A DNA stretch of 11,601 bases, taken from Humisphaera sp. Lineage in GTDB: Bacteria > Planctomycetota > Phycisphaerae > Tepidisphaerales > Tepidisphaeraceae. The DNA lies in NCBI GenBank assembly GCA_025351525.1, contig JANXVV010000287.1, positions 1 to 11,601 on the forward strand, read 5' to 3'. Position numbers and translations under genes: made by a program. Below, in pieces: positions 1-6,335 of this stretch. The notes under the pieces were generated by a model that saw only the letters and a program-made list of their open reading frames with translations, did no database searches and was not told the origin of the DNA. The stretch's first letter is position 1. Each line of letters begins with the position of its first letter.

Positions 1-2
1 CG

Positions 3-149
3 GTGGAGGAGTTGGCGGCGACGGATCCATTGACGGGGCTGTACAACCGCCGACATTTTGCGAGGTTCATTTTCGGAGCAGACCTGTGTCTTTGCTGGCC
101 GAAGAGCACAGGTCTCGGAGTACCGCGACCTGTGGCACCCACGCCATAA
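3..149 (+). pseudogene. Truncated diguanylate cyclase (GGDEF) 3' end
   Basis: The reading frame is open from the left edge and encodes VEELAATDPLTGLYNRRHF, the conserved entry of a GGDEF diguanylate cyclase domain (TDxLTGLxNRR). Such domains make cyclic di-GMP from two GTP. About 23 residues in, the family resemblance stops. The remaining 25 or so codons run through a hairpin repeat (81-134) to TAA at 147-149. The GG(D/E)EF active-site loop, normally about 80 residues further on, is missing, and I found no continuation in the other frames up to base 300. The gene therefore looks cut off and should lack cyclase activity. The 5' part lies outside the window, so an upstream sensor domain may still be intact. 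Confidence 0.7.
81..134. repeat. Three-arm alternating hairpin repeat
   Basis: Arm A GACCTGTG (81-88), arm B CACAGGTC (107-114) and arm C GACCTGTG (127-134) are exact complements. B can pair with A (about 12 bp with one bulge, since TCTT/AAGA extend it) or with C (CACAGGTCTCGG against CCGCGACCTGTG, 12 bp with one mismatch and an AGTA loop). The two hairpins are mutually exclusive. There is no T-run, so it is not a classical terminator. It sits where the GGDEF reading frame loses homology, which suits an inserted REP-like element. Confidence 0.65.
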
Positions 150-299
150 GTGCGGGCTACGAGATTATTCTCCACCCGAATGAACTGACCTTACTACCTG
201 TCATCAATCCCTCGGCAACTTGCAACAACCGCTCTGACCGTGTTTACTACACGGCGATCCAGATTGAATCCGTCTTTCCACGATTTCGAGGAGTTTTTC

Positions 300-722
300 A
301 TGATGTCGATTCGCCTGTCCACACCGTTCCGCCGTTGCCTCACCGGGATGATCTTATCGTGTGGTGCGCTCCTCGGACTCGCGGGTGTGACGGGTTGCGC
401 TCCGAAAGCCGTCGTGCCGGTCGAACCGCAGATGACGTCCCCCGACAAGATCGTCGCCATGCGCGAGTCGCTGCAGAAGAGCAAGCCCGGTTCGCTGGTC
501 GGGCAGGTGGTGGCGACGTTTGAACTGTATGCCGCCGTCACTGAAATCCCCGTCAAGGAAGTCAAGATCGGCGAGACGATCACCTTCGTCGATGCCGACG
601 GCAACCCTGTCAACAACGGAAGCATCGCCCGCATCGTCGACGACACCCTTCATGTAAAATTCGATCCCACCGGCAAGCGCCCCGTACAAAAGGGCGACCT
701 GGCGATCTGGCTCAAGGAGTAA
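300..722 (+). CDS. Small lipoprotein of unknown function
   Basis: This 140-residue protein has a lipoprotein signal: basic N-terminus, hydrophobic stretch (residues 14-31) and lipobox VTG-C with the lipidated Cys at 33. The mature part is about 108 residues. After a flexible start (residues 34-64) comes a compact, probably beta-rich segment ending in KGDLAIWLKE. I do not recognise a family. The start was chosen because GAGGAG at 288-293 lies 6 bases before ATG 300; ATG 303 is an equally possible start. The frame is open back to 240, but that stretch does not look like protein. A hairpin terminator (744-770) follows, so this is probably a single-gene transcript. It likely sits in the outer membrane or periplasm; its role is unknown. 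Confidence 0.8.
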   Translation: MMSIRLSTPFRRCLTGMILSCGALLGLAGVTGCAPKAVVPVEPQMTSPDKIVAMRESLQKSKPGSLVGQVVATFELYAAVTEIPVKEVKIGETITFVDADGNPVNNGSIARIVDDTLHVKFDPTGKRPVQKGDLAIWLKE

Positions 723-743
723 AAACACCGCCCTCACCCGTTT

Positions 744-770
744 AGCGATGGCCCGGAGGGCCATGCTTTT
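744..770 (+). terminator. Rho-independent terminator after the lipoprotein gene
   Basis: ATGGCCC (748-754) and GGGCCAT (758-764) form a perfect 7-bp stem with a 3-base GGA loop. AGC (744-746) pairs with GCT (765-767) below a one-base bulge. The stem runs into TTTT (767-770). It lies 22 bases after the lipoprotein stop and ahead of maf. Confidence 0.75.
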
Positions 771-802
771 CCCCATCAGTAAATAAACCCTTCATTCCCC
801 GG

Positions 803-1411
803 ATGTCGTCACCGTGCCGTCTGATCCTCGCCAGTGCCTCGCCCCGGCGGCAATCGCTGCTTGAAGAGGCGGGCTATCCGTTCCTCATCCACCCGGCCCA
901 TATCGACGAGGATGACTATCCCGCAGGACTAGACCCGGCGCACCTGGCCGAGTTTCTCGCCAAGGCCAAAGCGGAAGCGGTGGCTCTCGTATATCCACAC
1001 GATGTGACGATCGGTGCCGATACGATCGTATCGCTGGGCAACGAACTACTCGGCAAACCGACGGACTCGATCGATGCGCGGCGAATGCTGTCGCGACTGT
1101 CCGGCACCACGCATCTCGTCATCACCGGTGTTGCGGTGGTACGCCTCGATATCAATCTCCGCCGATCCATCGCGGTCACGTCGACCGTGCAGATGCGATT
1201 GCTGACGATGGCGGAGATCGATCTCTATGTCGCCGGTGGGCAATGGCAGGGCAAGGCGGGCGGCTATGGCATTCAGGATGATGATCCCTTCGTCATCAAC
1301 CTCGGCGGCAGTTTGACGAACATCGTCGGGCTTCCGATGGAGGCGACGAGGGAACTGCTTGCCGGCGCCGGGGTATTCCCGCTGCAAAATTCGGGCGAGG
1401 CGCCGGTTTGA
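803..1411 (+). CDS. maf: Maf/YhdE-type nucleoside triphosphate pyrophosphatase
   Basis: This 202-residue protein is full length for the Maf family of cytoplasmic house-cleaning pyrophosphatases, which hydrolyse NTPs to NMP and pyrophosphate. Visible motifs are LASASPRRQSLL (9-20, substrate-binding loop), IGADTIV with the presumed catalytic Asp73, GKP (84-86), SGTTH (100-104), KAGGYGIQ (151-158) and GSLTNIVGLP near the C-terminus. The KAGGYGIQ block with its Gln is typical of the YhdE branch (dTTP/UTP and modified pyrimidines), not of the YceF branch (m7GTP). No strong Shine-Dalgarno precedes ATG 803, but SPRR falls at the usual distance from it. The gene lies between a terminator and a pair of hairpin repeats, so it is probably its own transcription unit. 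Confidence 0.93.
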   Translation: MSSPCRLILASASPRRQSLLEEAGYPFLIHPAHIDEDDYPAGLDPAHLAEFLAKAKAEAVALVYPHDVTIGADTIVSLGNELLGKPTDSIDARRMLSRLSGTTHLVITGVAVVRLDINLRRSIAVTSTVQMRLLTMAEIDLYVAGGQWQGKAGGYGIQDDDPFVINLGGSLTNIVGLPMEATRELLAGAGVFPLQNSGEAPV

Positions 1412-1416
1412 CTGAA

Positions 1417-1475
1417 ATTGTGGTGCGGGATTCCAGCCTGCAATTTGGAGGCAGGCTGGAAGCCCGCATCACAAT
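1417..1475. repeat. Long hairpin repeat, 25-bp stem
   Basis: Arms 1417-1441 and 1451-1475 are complementary at 23 of 25 positions around a 9-base loop. The stem holds TTCCAGCCTGC against GCAGGCTGGAA. It starts 6 bases after the maf stop and has no T-run of its own. It resembles dispersed REP-type elements more than a gene-specific signal. Confidence 0.75.
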
Positions 1476-1484
1476 GAATGTTTT

Positions 1485-1525
1485 AAAACTGGTGGCATGG
1501 GCGAGACACCCATGCCACCAGTTTT
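1485..1525. repeat. Perfect 17-bp hairpin, possible terminator
   Basis: Arms AAAACTGGTGGCATGGG (1485-1501) and its exact complement (1509-1525) enclose a 7-base CGAGACA loop. A T-run follows on the plus strand (1522-1526) and a TTTTAAAA context precedes it, so it could terminate in either direction. A spurious ATG at 1497 inside the arm opens a frame (GETPMPP...) joined in frame to the next gene. It should not be taken as that gene's start. Confidence 0.75.
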
Positions 1526-1577
1526 TCAAAAGACCGCAATCGGATTCGGTGCCAAAAACGCGGGATGCGATGGATTT

Positions 1578-1922
1578 ATGATCGGTTTTTTCCCCGCCAT
1601 CCTCTCGCTCATCATCGGTGCGGCCGGTTGGTATTACATGTTCTATTCGCGCGCCGCGGAAAAACTGAGCGGCATCGAGGGTGAATCGGCCAACCGTCGC
1701 CGAGTGCGATTACGGCGGGCGAACGGGCTGGCGATGTTCCTGCTCGCCGTCGCCCTTTGCGCGGGGTTTTACTCGTTCGATCCCAAGGTGTCCCCGCTGC
1801 CATTTGTCGCCACCTGGGTGACGGTGTTTATCCTGCTGGTGATCATCATGGTGCTTGGACTGTGGGACATCCTCCTCACCAAACGGATTCGGCGAAAGCG
1901 TTCCGACGGCTCCCAAACATGA
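1578..1922 (+). CDS. Small three-helix membrane protein, unknown function
   Basis: This 114-residue integral membrane protein has three hydrophobic segments at about 3-21, 50-67 and 75-99. A very basic loop lies between the first two (NRRRVRLRR, 39-47) and a basic tail follows the third (TKRIRRKR, 101-108). By the positive-inside rule both should face the cytoplasm, which conflicts with a simple three-pass topology, so one hydrophobic segment may not fully span. The frame is open upstream to ATG 1497, but that region is the hairpin repeat. ATG 1578 begins directly with the first hydrophobic segment, so I chose it, although its ribosome site is weak. The stop overlaps the start of the DUF192 gene (ATGA, 1919-1922), so the two are probably co-translated. 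I do not recognise a family. Confidence 0.75.
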   Translation: MIGFFPAILSLIIGAAGWYYMFYSRAAEKLSGIEGESANRRRVRLRRANGLAMFLLAVALCAGFYSFDPKVSPLPFVATWVTVFILLVIIMVLGLWDILLTKRIRRKRSDGSQT

Positions 1923-2383
1923 AATACCCGCATTTACTATTATCGCTCATTTTGTGCCTGGCTCCCGGCTGCGACCGGGACGCTTCACCCGCCTCCCATC
2001 TACCGACGACGCGCATGATGTTGGGGAAAAAAACGTATACGCTCGAGATCGCCGCGAAGGAGGATGATCGCGGGAGGGGATTGATGTTCCGCGATTCGAT
2101 GGCGGACGATCACGGGATGATCTTCGTTTTCACCAAGGATCAGCCGCAGAATTTCTGGATGAAAAACACGCGGATTCCGCTGGATATCGTGTTCGTGGAA
2201 AGCACCGGAAAAATCGTGTCGATCCGGCGGATGGAACCCTATGTGAAAAAGGGTACGCCGAGCGATAATCCGGCGAAATATGCGATCGAGTTGAATGGCG
2301 GGCAAGCCGAGGCGGCGGGGATTAAGGCGGGCGAAGCGCTGCAAATCCCGGAGGCGGTGAAGAATGCGAAAGCGGAACCGTGA
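1919..2383 (+). CDS. DUF192 family lipoprotein
   Basis: This 154-residue protein has a hydrophobic signal (residues 5-16) ending in LAPG-C with Cys18, a slightly atypical lipobox. The body matches DUF192 (PF02643): RGLMFRDSM (53-61), HGMIFVF (65-71), FWMKNTRIPLDIVFV (79-93) and a C-terminal AIELNGG...AGIKAGE block. DUF192 proteins are small, usually exported beta-rich domains of unproven function. ATG 1919 overlaps the stop of the preceding membrane-protein gene by four bases, indicating translational coupling. That fixes this start against an in-frame start at 1757 inside the previous gene. A long inverted repeat starts 12 bases after the stop and probably ends or stabilises the transcript. 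Confidence 0.9.
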   Translation: MKYPHLLLSLILCLAPGCDRDASPASHLPTTRMMLGKKTYTLEIAAKEDDRGRGLMFRDSMADDHGMIFVFTKDQPQNFWMKNTRIPLDIVFVESTGKIVSIRRMEPYVKKGTPSDNPAKYAIELNGGQAEAAGIKAGEALQIPEAVKNAKAEP

Positions 2384-2395
2384 GAGCGAGAATTG

Positions 2396-2520
2396 TCTCC
2401 AAGCCGAGACGGAGCGGGAAGCGCAGCGCCCTGCGCAGTCCCGGATTCTTGCTCGACTGGGCCGAAGAAATCCGGGACTAGGCAGGGCGCGTTGCTTCCC
2501 GCTTCGTCCCGGCTTGGAGA
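2396..2520. repeat. 125-bp imperfect palindrome with 53-base arms
   Basis: Arms 2396-2448 and 2468-2520 are complementary at about 45 of 53 positions. Each begins (from outside) with TCTCCAAGCCG, then AGCGGGAAGC, CGCCCTGC and AGTCCCGGATT. Mismatches cluster at two inner points. The loop is 19 bases (2449-2467) and can extend the stem slightly (CTT/AAG). It lies between the DUF192 gene and the phosphatase gene. A stem this long suits a MITE-like or REP-type mobile palindrome, or a strong RNA structure separating the two genes. Poorly formed GGAGATTT-like repeats follow (2514-2550). Confidence 0.8.
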
Positions 2521-2616
2521 TCTGGAAATTTGGAGATTTCAAGATTTCGATGAAGGCTGAAAGGGTCTTAAGTCCCACCGCCGCCGTGCCGAAGTTATTT
2601 CAAGCAAGGCGACCCC

Positions 2617-3672
2617 ATGAAATCAGGAACGGTTCCCCGGAAGCGCACTCGAATCGAGGCGCGCACGCGCCCTGAAAGCCCGCTGGATATCGTCACCGCC
2701 TGTCTCTTGCCGCAGGAAACTCTGGTGTCCCTCCCGTCCGATCATGCCCCCTCCCCGCGCCCGCGATTCGCCCCGTTCAATCCGCAGATCGAATCGGATG
2801 CGTTCCATCTCGGCACCGATGATTACGCCGTCACGCATCTGCATCTGGATGCGGTGCAGGGCGAATTGGATTCGCTCAAATCGGAGATCAATCTATTACG
2901 CCGTCGCGATGAGACTTTGAAATTTTACATGACGCGGTTGGACGAGGAACTTCGACTGGCGGCGAGGCTCCAGCAGGATTTTCTGCCCAAGCTGCTGCCG
3001 CAGGTGGGGCCGGTTTATTTCCACGTGCTTTTCCGCCCGGCGGGATATGTCAGCGGCGATCTCTACGACATGCTGCGACTGGATGAAACCCACGTCGCGT
3101 TTTTCCTGGTCGATGCCGTCGGTCACGGGATGCCGGCGGCGCTGTTGACGATGTTCATCAAGCGCGCGCTGGTCTGCAAGGAAATCGGCCCGGCGGGCTA
3201 TCGGTTGCTTCCCCCGGCGGAAACGCTGCAGCGCGTGAACGATGCCCTCGTCGAGCAGCAACTCTCCGCCGCCACCTTTGCCACCGCCGTGTATGGCGTG
3301 CTGAACACCGAAACCCTCGTGCTGACCTTGGCCACCGCGGGCCATCCCGCGCCGCTTCTGCTGCGCGGTGAAACCATGACGGACCTTGTGGTCGAAGGCC
3401 CGCTGCTGGGTATTTTCGAGCGGGAAATCTACGGCCAATCCACCGTTCAACTCCAACAGGGGGATCGCCTGCTGATCTACAGTGATGGCGTCGAGGTGGC
3501 CTTCAGCGAAGACGTCGCCAATCAGAACGGGCATTGGCGGGAGGAACTGTATCGTCGTCGCACGATGCCGGCGGAGGGGATGGTCGTCGATTTTTCAGAC
3601 CACCTGGACCGCGAGGCGGGCAGCCTGCAACCGAGAGATGATCTGACATTGATCGTGATGGAAATCAAGTAG
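2617..3672 (+). CDS. PP2C/SpoIIE-type serine phosphatase (RsbU-like)
   Basis: This 351-residue cytoplasmic protein has three parts: a low-complexity N-terminus rich in Pro/Arg (1-75), a coiled-coil linker (about 76-117), and a SpoIIE/RsbU-type PP2C domain (about 118-351). The signature LAARLQQDFLPKLLP (114-128) joins linker to domain. Metal-binding Asp motifs are SGDLYD (146-151), VDAVGHG (165-171), YSDG (288-291) and RDDLT (340-344). ATAGHPAPLL (239-248) is also typical. These enzymes dephosphorylate anti-sigma antagonists in partner-switching pathways. No receiver, GAF or PAS domain is visible, so the input may come through the coiled coil. No anti-sigma partner lies nearby. The gene ends 9 bases before murD, so the two are probably cotranscribed. 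AAGG at 2605-2608 supports ATG 2617, but the N-terminus is the least certain part. Confidence 0.9.
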   Translation: MKSGTVPRKRTRIEARTRPESPLDIVTACLLPQETLVSLPSDHAPSPRPRFAPFNPQIESDAFHLGTDDYAVTHLHLDAVQGELDSLKSEINLLRRRDETLKFYMTRLDEELRLAARLQQDFLPKLLPQVGPVYFHVLFRPAGYVSGDLYDMLRLDETHVAFFLVDAVGHGMPAALLTMFIKRALVCKEIGPAGYRLLPPAETLQRVNDALVEQQLSAATFATAVYGVLNTETLVLTLATAGHPAPLLLRGETMTDLVVEGPLLGIFEREIYGQSTVQLQQGDRLLIYSDGVEVAFSEDVANQNGHWREELYRRRTMPAEGMVVDFSDHLDREAGSLQPRDDLTLIVMEIK

Positions 3673-3681
3673 AATGCCGGG

Positions 3682-4989
3682 ATGCAAGACTTCCGCCACC
3701 AGCGTGTGACCGTCGCGGGACTCGGACGATTCGGCGGCAATATCGCGGCGGCCCGATGGCTGGTGGAACAGGGCGCGCGGGTGCTCATCACCGATCAATC
3801 CCCCGCCGACAAGCTCACCGAATCGATCCAACAGCTCGATGGCCTGCCGATCGAATGGCGGTTGGGGGAACACCGCGAATCCGATTTCACCTCCTCCGAC
3901 TGCATCGTCGCCACACCGGCGATGGTCCCCACCAATCCTTATCTGTCGGCGGCGCGAAACGCGGGTGTTCCGATCGTCACCGAGATCATGCTGTTCATCG
4001 AGCGCTGCCCCGCCACCATCGTCGGCATCACGGGCACCAAGGGCAAATCGACCACGACCGCACTGCTCGGGGGGATGCTTAAAACACAATTCAACACATT
4101 TGTGGGCGGAAATATCGGCCGATCGCTTCTGCCGGAATTGTCGAGGATCGGGAAGAAGGACATCGTGGTGCTCGAGTTGTCGAGTTTCATGCTGCACTAT
4201 TTGCGGGGGATGAAGTGGTCGCCGCATGTGGCGTTGGTGACGATGGTGGCGGTCGATCATCAGGATTGGCACCCGACCCCGGCGGCTTACGTGGCCGACA
4301 AGCGGGTGATTGTGGAATTCCAGCGCCCGGATGATTTCGCCCTGCTGAATGAGGACTGCCCGGTGTCCGGTACATTCACCACCGCCGGCACGATCATCCC
4401 CTTCGGCACACGCGGGCGACGGCGGTTCGAGTTGAAGATCCCCGGTGAGCACAATCAACTGAATGCACAGGCGGCGTTTGCGGCGGCGCATCTGCTGGGC
4501 GTGACCTGGGACGCCGCGCAGGCCGCCGCACGGGATTTTGCGGGACTTCCGCATCGCTTGGCGCTCGTCCATGAGGAAAACGGCGTTCGCTATTTAGATG
4601 ATTCCATCGCCACCATCCCCGAGGCGGCCGTGGCGGCGCTCCACTCTTTCCCGCCCAAAAAAGTCATTCAAATCGTCGGCGGTTACGACAAGGGACTCCC
4701 GTTCACCGCCATGTGCCATGCCCTGGCAGAGCGGGCCAAAGCGGTACTCTGCATCGGCGTGACGGGTGAGAAAATCGCCGACCTGCTGACCGAAAGCCAA
4801 TATCAGGGTGCCGCCTCAACCTATCGTTGCAGCGACCTGCCGACCGCCATGAAAATCGCCCGACAAATCGCGATGGACGGGGATGTGGTGCTGCTCAGTA
4901 CGGGTTGTGCCAGCTATGGTCAGTTCGCGAATTTTGAGGAGCGGGGGAATGAGTTCTCGCGGTTGGCCAAGTCCCCTCCCCACGCATAG
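3682..4989 (+). CDS. murD: UDP-N-acetylmuramoylalanine--glutamate ligase
   Basis: MurD adds glutamate to UDP-MurNAc-L-Ala with ATP, in cytoplasmic peptidoglycan precursor synthesis. The 435-residue length is normal. Visible are a Rossmann-like start (VAGLGRFGGNIA, 11-22), the ATP loop GITGTKGKSTTTALL (115-129), GGNIG with Asn144, ELSSF (165-169), DHQD (192-195), the probable carbamylated Lys207, GEHNQLNA (255-262), and the C-terminal GGYDKG (333-338) and STGCASYGQFANFEERGNEF (406-425) blocks. Ser411 and Phe418 align with the E. coli glutamate-binding pair. DDSIAT (306-311) replaces the usual NDSKAT, so the motif Lys is Ile here. It follows the phosphatase gene by 9 bases and stands apart from any dcw cluster. 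Substrate stereochemistry is not fixed by sequence alone. Confidence 0.94.
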   Translation: MQDFRHQRVTVAGLGRFGGNIAAARWLVEQGARVLITDQSPADKLTESIQQLDGLPIEWRLGEHRESDFTSSDCIVATPAMVPTNPYLSAARNAGVPIVTEIMLFIERCPATIVGITGTKGKSTTTALLGGMLKTQFNTFVGGNIGRSLLPELSRIGKKDIVVLELSSFMLHYLRGMKWSPHVALVTMVAVDHQDWHPTPAAYVADKRVIVEFQRPDDFALLNEDCPVSGTFTTAGTIIPFGTRGRRRFELKIPGEHNQLNAQAAFAAAHLLGVTWDAAQAAARDFAGLPHRLALVHEENGVRYLDDSIATIPEAAVAALHSFPPKKVIQIVGGYDKGLPFTAMCHALAERAKAVLCIGVTGEKIADLLTESQYQGAASTYRCSDLPTAMKIARQIAMDGDVVLLSTGCASYGQFANFEERGNEFSRLAKSPPHA

Positions 4990-5005
4990 TCAAGTAGGAA
5001 GGCGG

Positions 5006-5089
5006 CTGGAGGGCGGCGGTCCCCCGCCGTTGGTTTCACCGACCCGGCGTCGCAGGAGCGCCGCCCTCCAATCTGGAGGGCGGCGGTCC
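5006..5089. repeat. Three-arm GC-rich hairpin repeat between convergent genes
   Basis: CTGGAGGGCGGCGGTCC occurs twice as a direct repeat (5006-5022 and 5073-5089). Between them GGAGCGCCGCCCTCCA (5055-5070) is the near-exact complement of both (one mismatch). The middle arm can pair left (32-base loop) or right (3-base ATC loop); the right-hand hairpin should be very stable. It lies between the stops of murD (+) and gap (-) and may end both transcripts, although no long T-run follows on either strand. Confidence 0.75.
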
Positions 5090-5102
5090 TCTGCCGCTGA
5101 TT

Positions 5103-6134
5103 TTACTTCAGCAACCCTTCCTTCTTCGCCATGTGAACCATCAAATCGATCACGCGATTCGAGTAGCCCCATTCGTTGTCGTACCAGCTCACGACCTTGA
5201 AGAAATGGTCGTTCAGCGCGATGCCCGCGCCGGCGTCGAAGATCGAGCTGCGCGGGTCGCCGAGGAAATCGCTCGAAACGACTTCCTCATCGGTGTACCC
5301 GAGATAGCCCTTCAGATCGCCGCTCTCACTCGCGGCTTTCATCGCCGCCTTGATTTCATCATACGATGTGGCCTTCACCGTCTTGAACGTCAGATCGACC
5401 ACCGACACATCCGGCGTCGGGATGCGGAACGCCATGCCGGTCAGTTTGCCCTTCAATTCCGGCATCGCCAGCGCGACGGCTTTGGCGGCACCCGTCGCGG
5501 CGGGGATGATGTTCTGACCCGCACCGCGCCCGCCGCGCCAGTCCTTCTTGCTCGGGCCATCCACCGTCGGCTGCGTGGCGGTCGTCGCATGGACGGTCGT
5601 CATCAAGCCTTCCGCAATGCCGAAGTTGTCGTTCAACACCTTGGCGATCGGAGCCAGGCAGTTGGTCGTGCAGGAGGCGTTCGACACTACCGTATGCCTC
5701 GAAGGATCATACTTGTTGTGATTGACGCCCATGACCAGCGTGGGCACCTCTTCGTCCTTGGCTTTGGTCGGTGCGGAAATCACCACGCGCTTCGCGCCGG
5801 CTTTGAGATGCTTGCCGGCACCTTCAAAATCGGTGAACAAACCGGTCGATTCCACGACGAACACAGCGCCGAGCGCGCCCCACGGCAGCTTTTCCGGATC
5901 GCGCTCGGAGACGCACTTGATGAACTTGCCGTTCACCACAATGCCGTCTTCCTTCGCTTCGACGGTGCCCTTGAACTTGCCGTGCGTCGAATCGTGCCGC
6001 AGCAGATAGGCGAGATTGTCCGGCGGGACCAGATCGTTGATGCCGACGAATTCGATGTTGGGATTGCCGACCCCCGCCCGAAACACCAGCCGACCGATGC
6101 GGCCAAAACCATTGATTGCAACTTTCAAGGCCAT
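5103..6134 (-). CDS. gap: Glyceraldehyde-3-phosphate dehydrogenase
   Basis: This 343-residue glycolytic enzyme oxidises glyceraldehyde-3-phosphate to 1,3-bisphosphoglycerate with NAD. The Rossmann start INGFGRIGR (7-15) is present, and Asp34 in GIND points to NAD over NADP. The active-site block is SNASCTTNCLAP (151-162) with Cys155, and His182 lies in TTVHATTATQ. The loop DGPSKKDWRGGR (192-203) and C-terminal WYDNEWGYSNR are standard. All key residues are present and the length is normal. AGGAG lies 8 bases before the ATG (6143-6147). A TTGACA/TATAGT promoter and a leader hairpin precede it. No pgk or tpi is adjacent, so it is transcribed alone. Confidence 0.97.
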   Translation of the reverse strand: MALKVAINGFGRIGRLVFRAGVGNPNIEFVGINDLVPPDNLAYLLRHDSTHGKFKGTVEAKEDGIVVNGKFIKCVSERDPEKLPWGALGAVFVVESTGLFTDFEGAGKHLKAGAKRVVISAPTKAKDEEVPTLVMGVNHNKYDPSRHTVVSNASCTTNCLAPIAKVLNDNFGIAEGLMTTVHATTATQPTVDGPSKKDWRGGRGAGQNIIPAATGAAKAVALAMPELKGKLTGMAFRIPTPDVSVVDLTFKTVKATSYDEIKAAMKAASESGDLKGYLGYTDEEVVSSDFLGDPRSSIFDAGAGIALNDHFFKVVSWYDNEWGYSNRVIDLMVHMAKKEGLLK

Positions 6135-6142
6135 GACACTGA

Positions 6143-6147
6143 CTCCT
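6143..6147 (-). promoter_or_regulatory. Ribosome binding site of gap
   Basis: AGGAG on the minus strand, 8 bases before the ATG at 6134, fixes the start. Confidence 0.8.
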
Positions 6148-6176
6148 GTATTACTTCGAGGGATGAAAACGATCGA

Positions 6177-6196
6177 CCCCGGATTGGAAGCCGGGG
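6177..6196 (-). promoter_or_regulatory. Hairpin in the gap leader
   Basis: CCCCGG (6177-6182) pairs with CCGGGG (6191-6196) around an 8-base loop, inside the predicted 5' untranslated region of gap and about 30 bases ahead of its ribosome site. It may stabilise the mRNA. No riboswitch family is recognisable. Confidence 0.5.
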
Positions 6197-6213
6197 GCGG
6201 GTAAAGGACAGCG

Positions 6214-6241
6214 ACTATAGGGAGCGGTGGGGGTGTGTCAA
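6214..6241 (-). promoter_or_regulatory. Sigma70-type promoter of gap
   Basis: On the minus strand a perfect -35 TTGACA (6236-6241) is followed after 16 bases by -10 TATAGT (6214-6219, one mismatch to TATAAT). Transcription would start near 6207, giving a leader of about 70 bases. It is the best promoter in the window and suits a highly expressed glycolytic gene. Confidence 0.75.
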
Positions 6242-6269
6242 GAACGATTGCGCCGTCGGACGCTGGTCC

Positions 6270-6309
6270 ATTATTTAGCCGATCTCGCTTGCGAGCCCGG
6301 CTAAATAAT
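6270..6309. repeat. Nested hairpin repeat, 12-bp outer stem
   Basis: ATTATTTAGCCG (6270-6281) is the exact complement of 6298-6309. Inside, CTCGC (6284-6288) and GCGAG (6291-6295) form a second stem around TT. It lies about 26 bases beyond the stop of the beta-propeller gene and upstream of the gap promoter, so it may terminate the propeller transcript. The AT-rich outer arms make it a different family from the GC-rich repeats elsewhere. Confidence 0.7.
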
Positions 6310-6335
6310 TCGGATGAGAAGCAGCCGCTTCATTC

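Noticed and set aside
2364..2675. Plus-strand ORF bridging DUF192 and the phosphatase
   Set aside because: It is encoded mostly by the long inverted repeat and overlaps both neighbours.
3595..4572. 325-codon minus-strand ORF opposite murD
   Set aside because: It is a shadow frame of the GC-rich murD gene, with no recognisable motif.
5133..6278. 381-codon plus-strand ORF opposite gap
   Set aside because: It is rich in Arg/His/Asp and mirrors the codons of gap on the other strand. The GAPDH motifs prove the minus strand.
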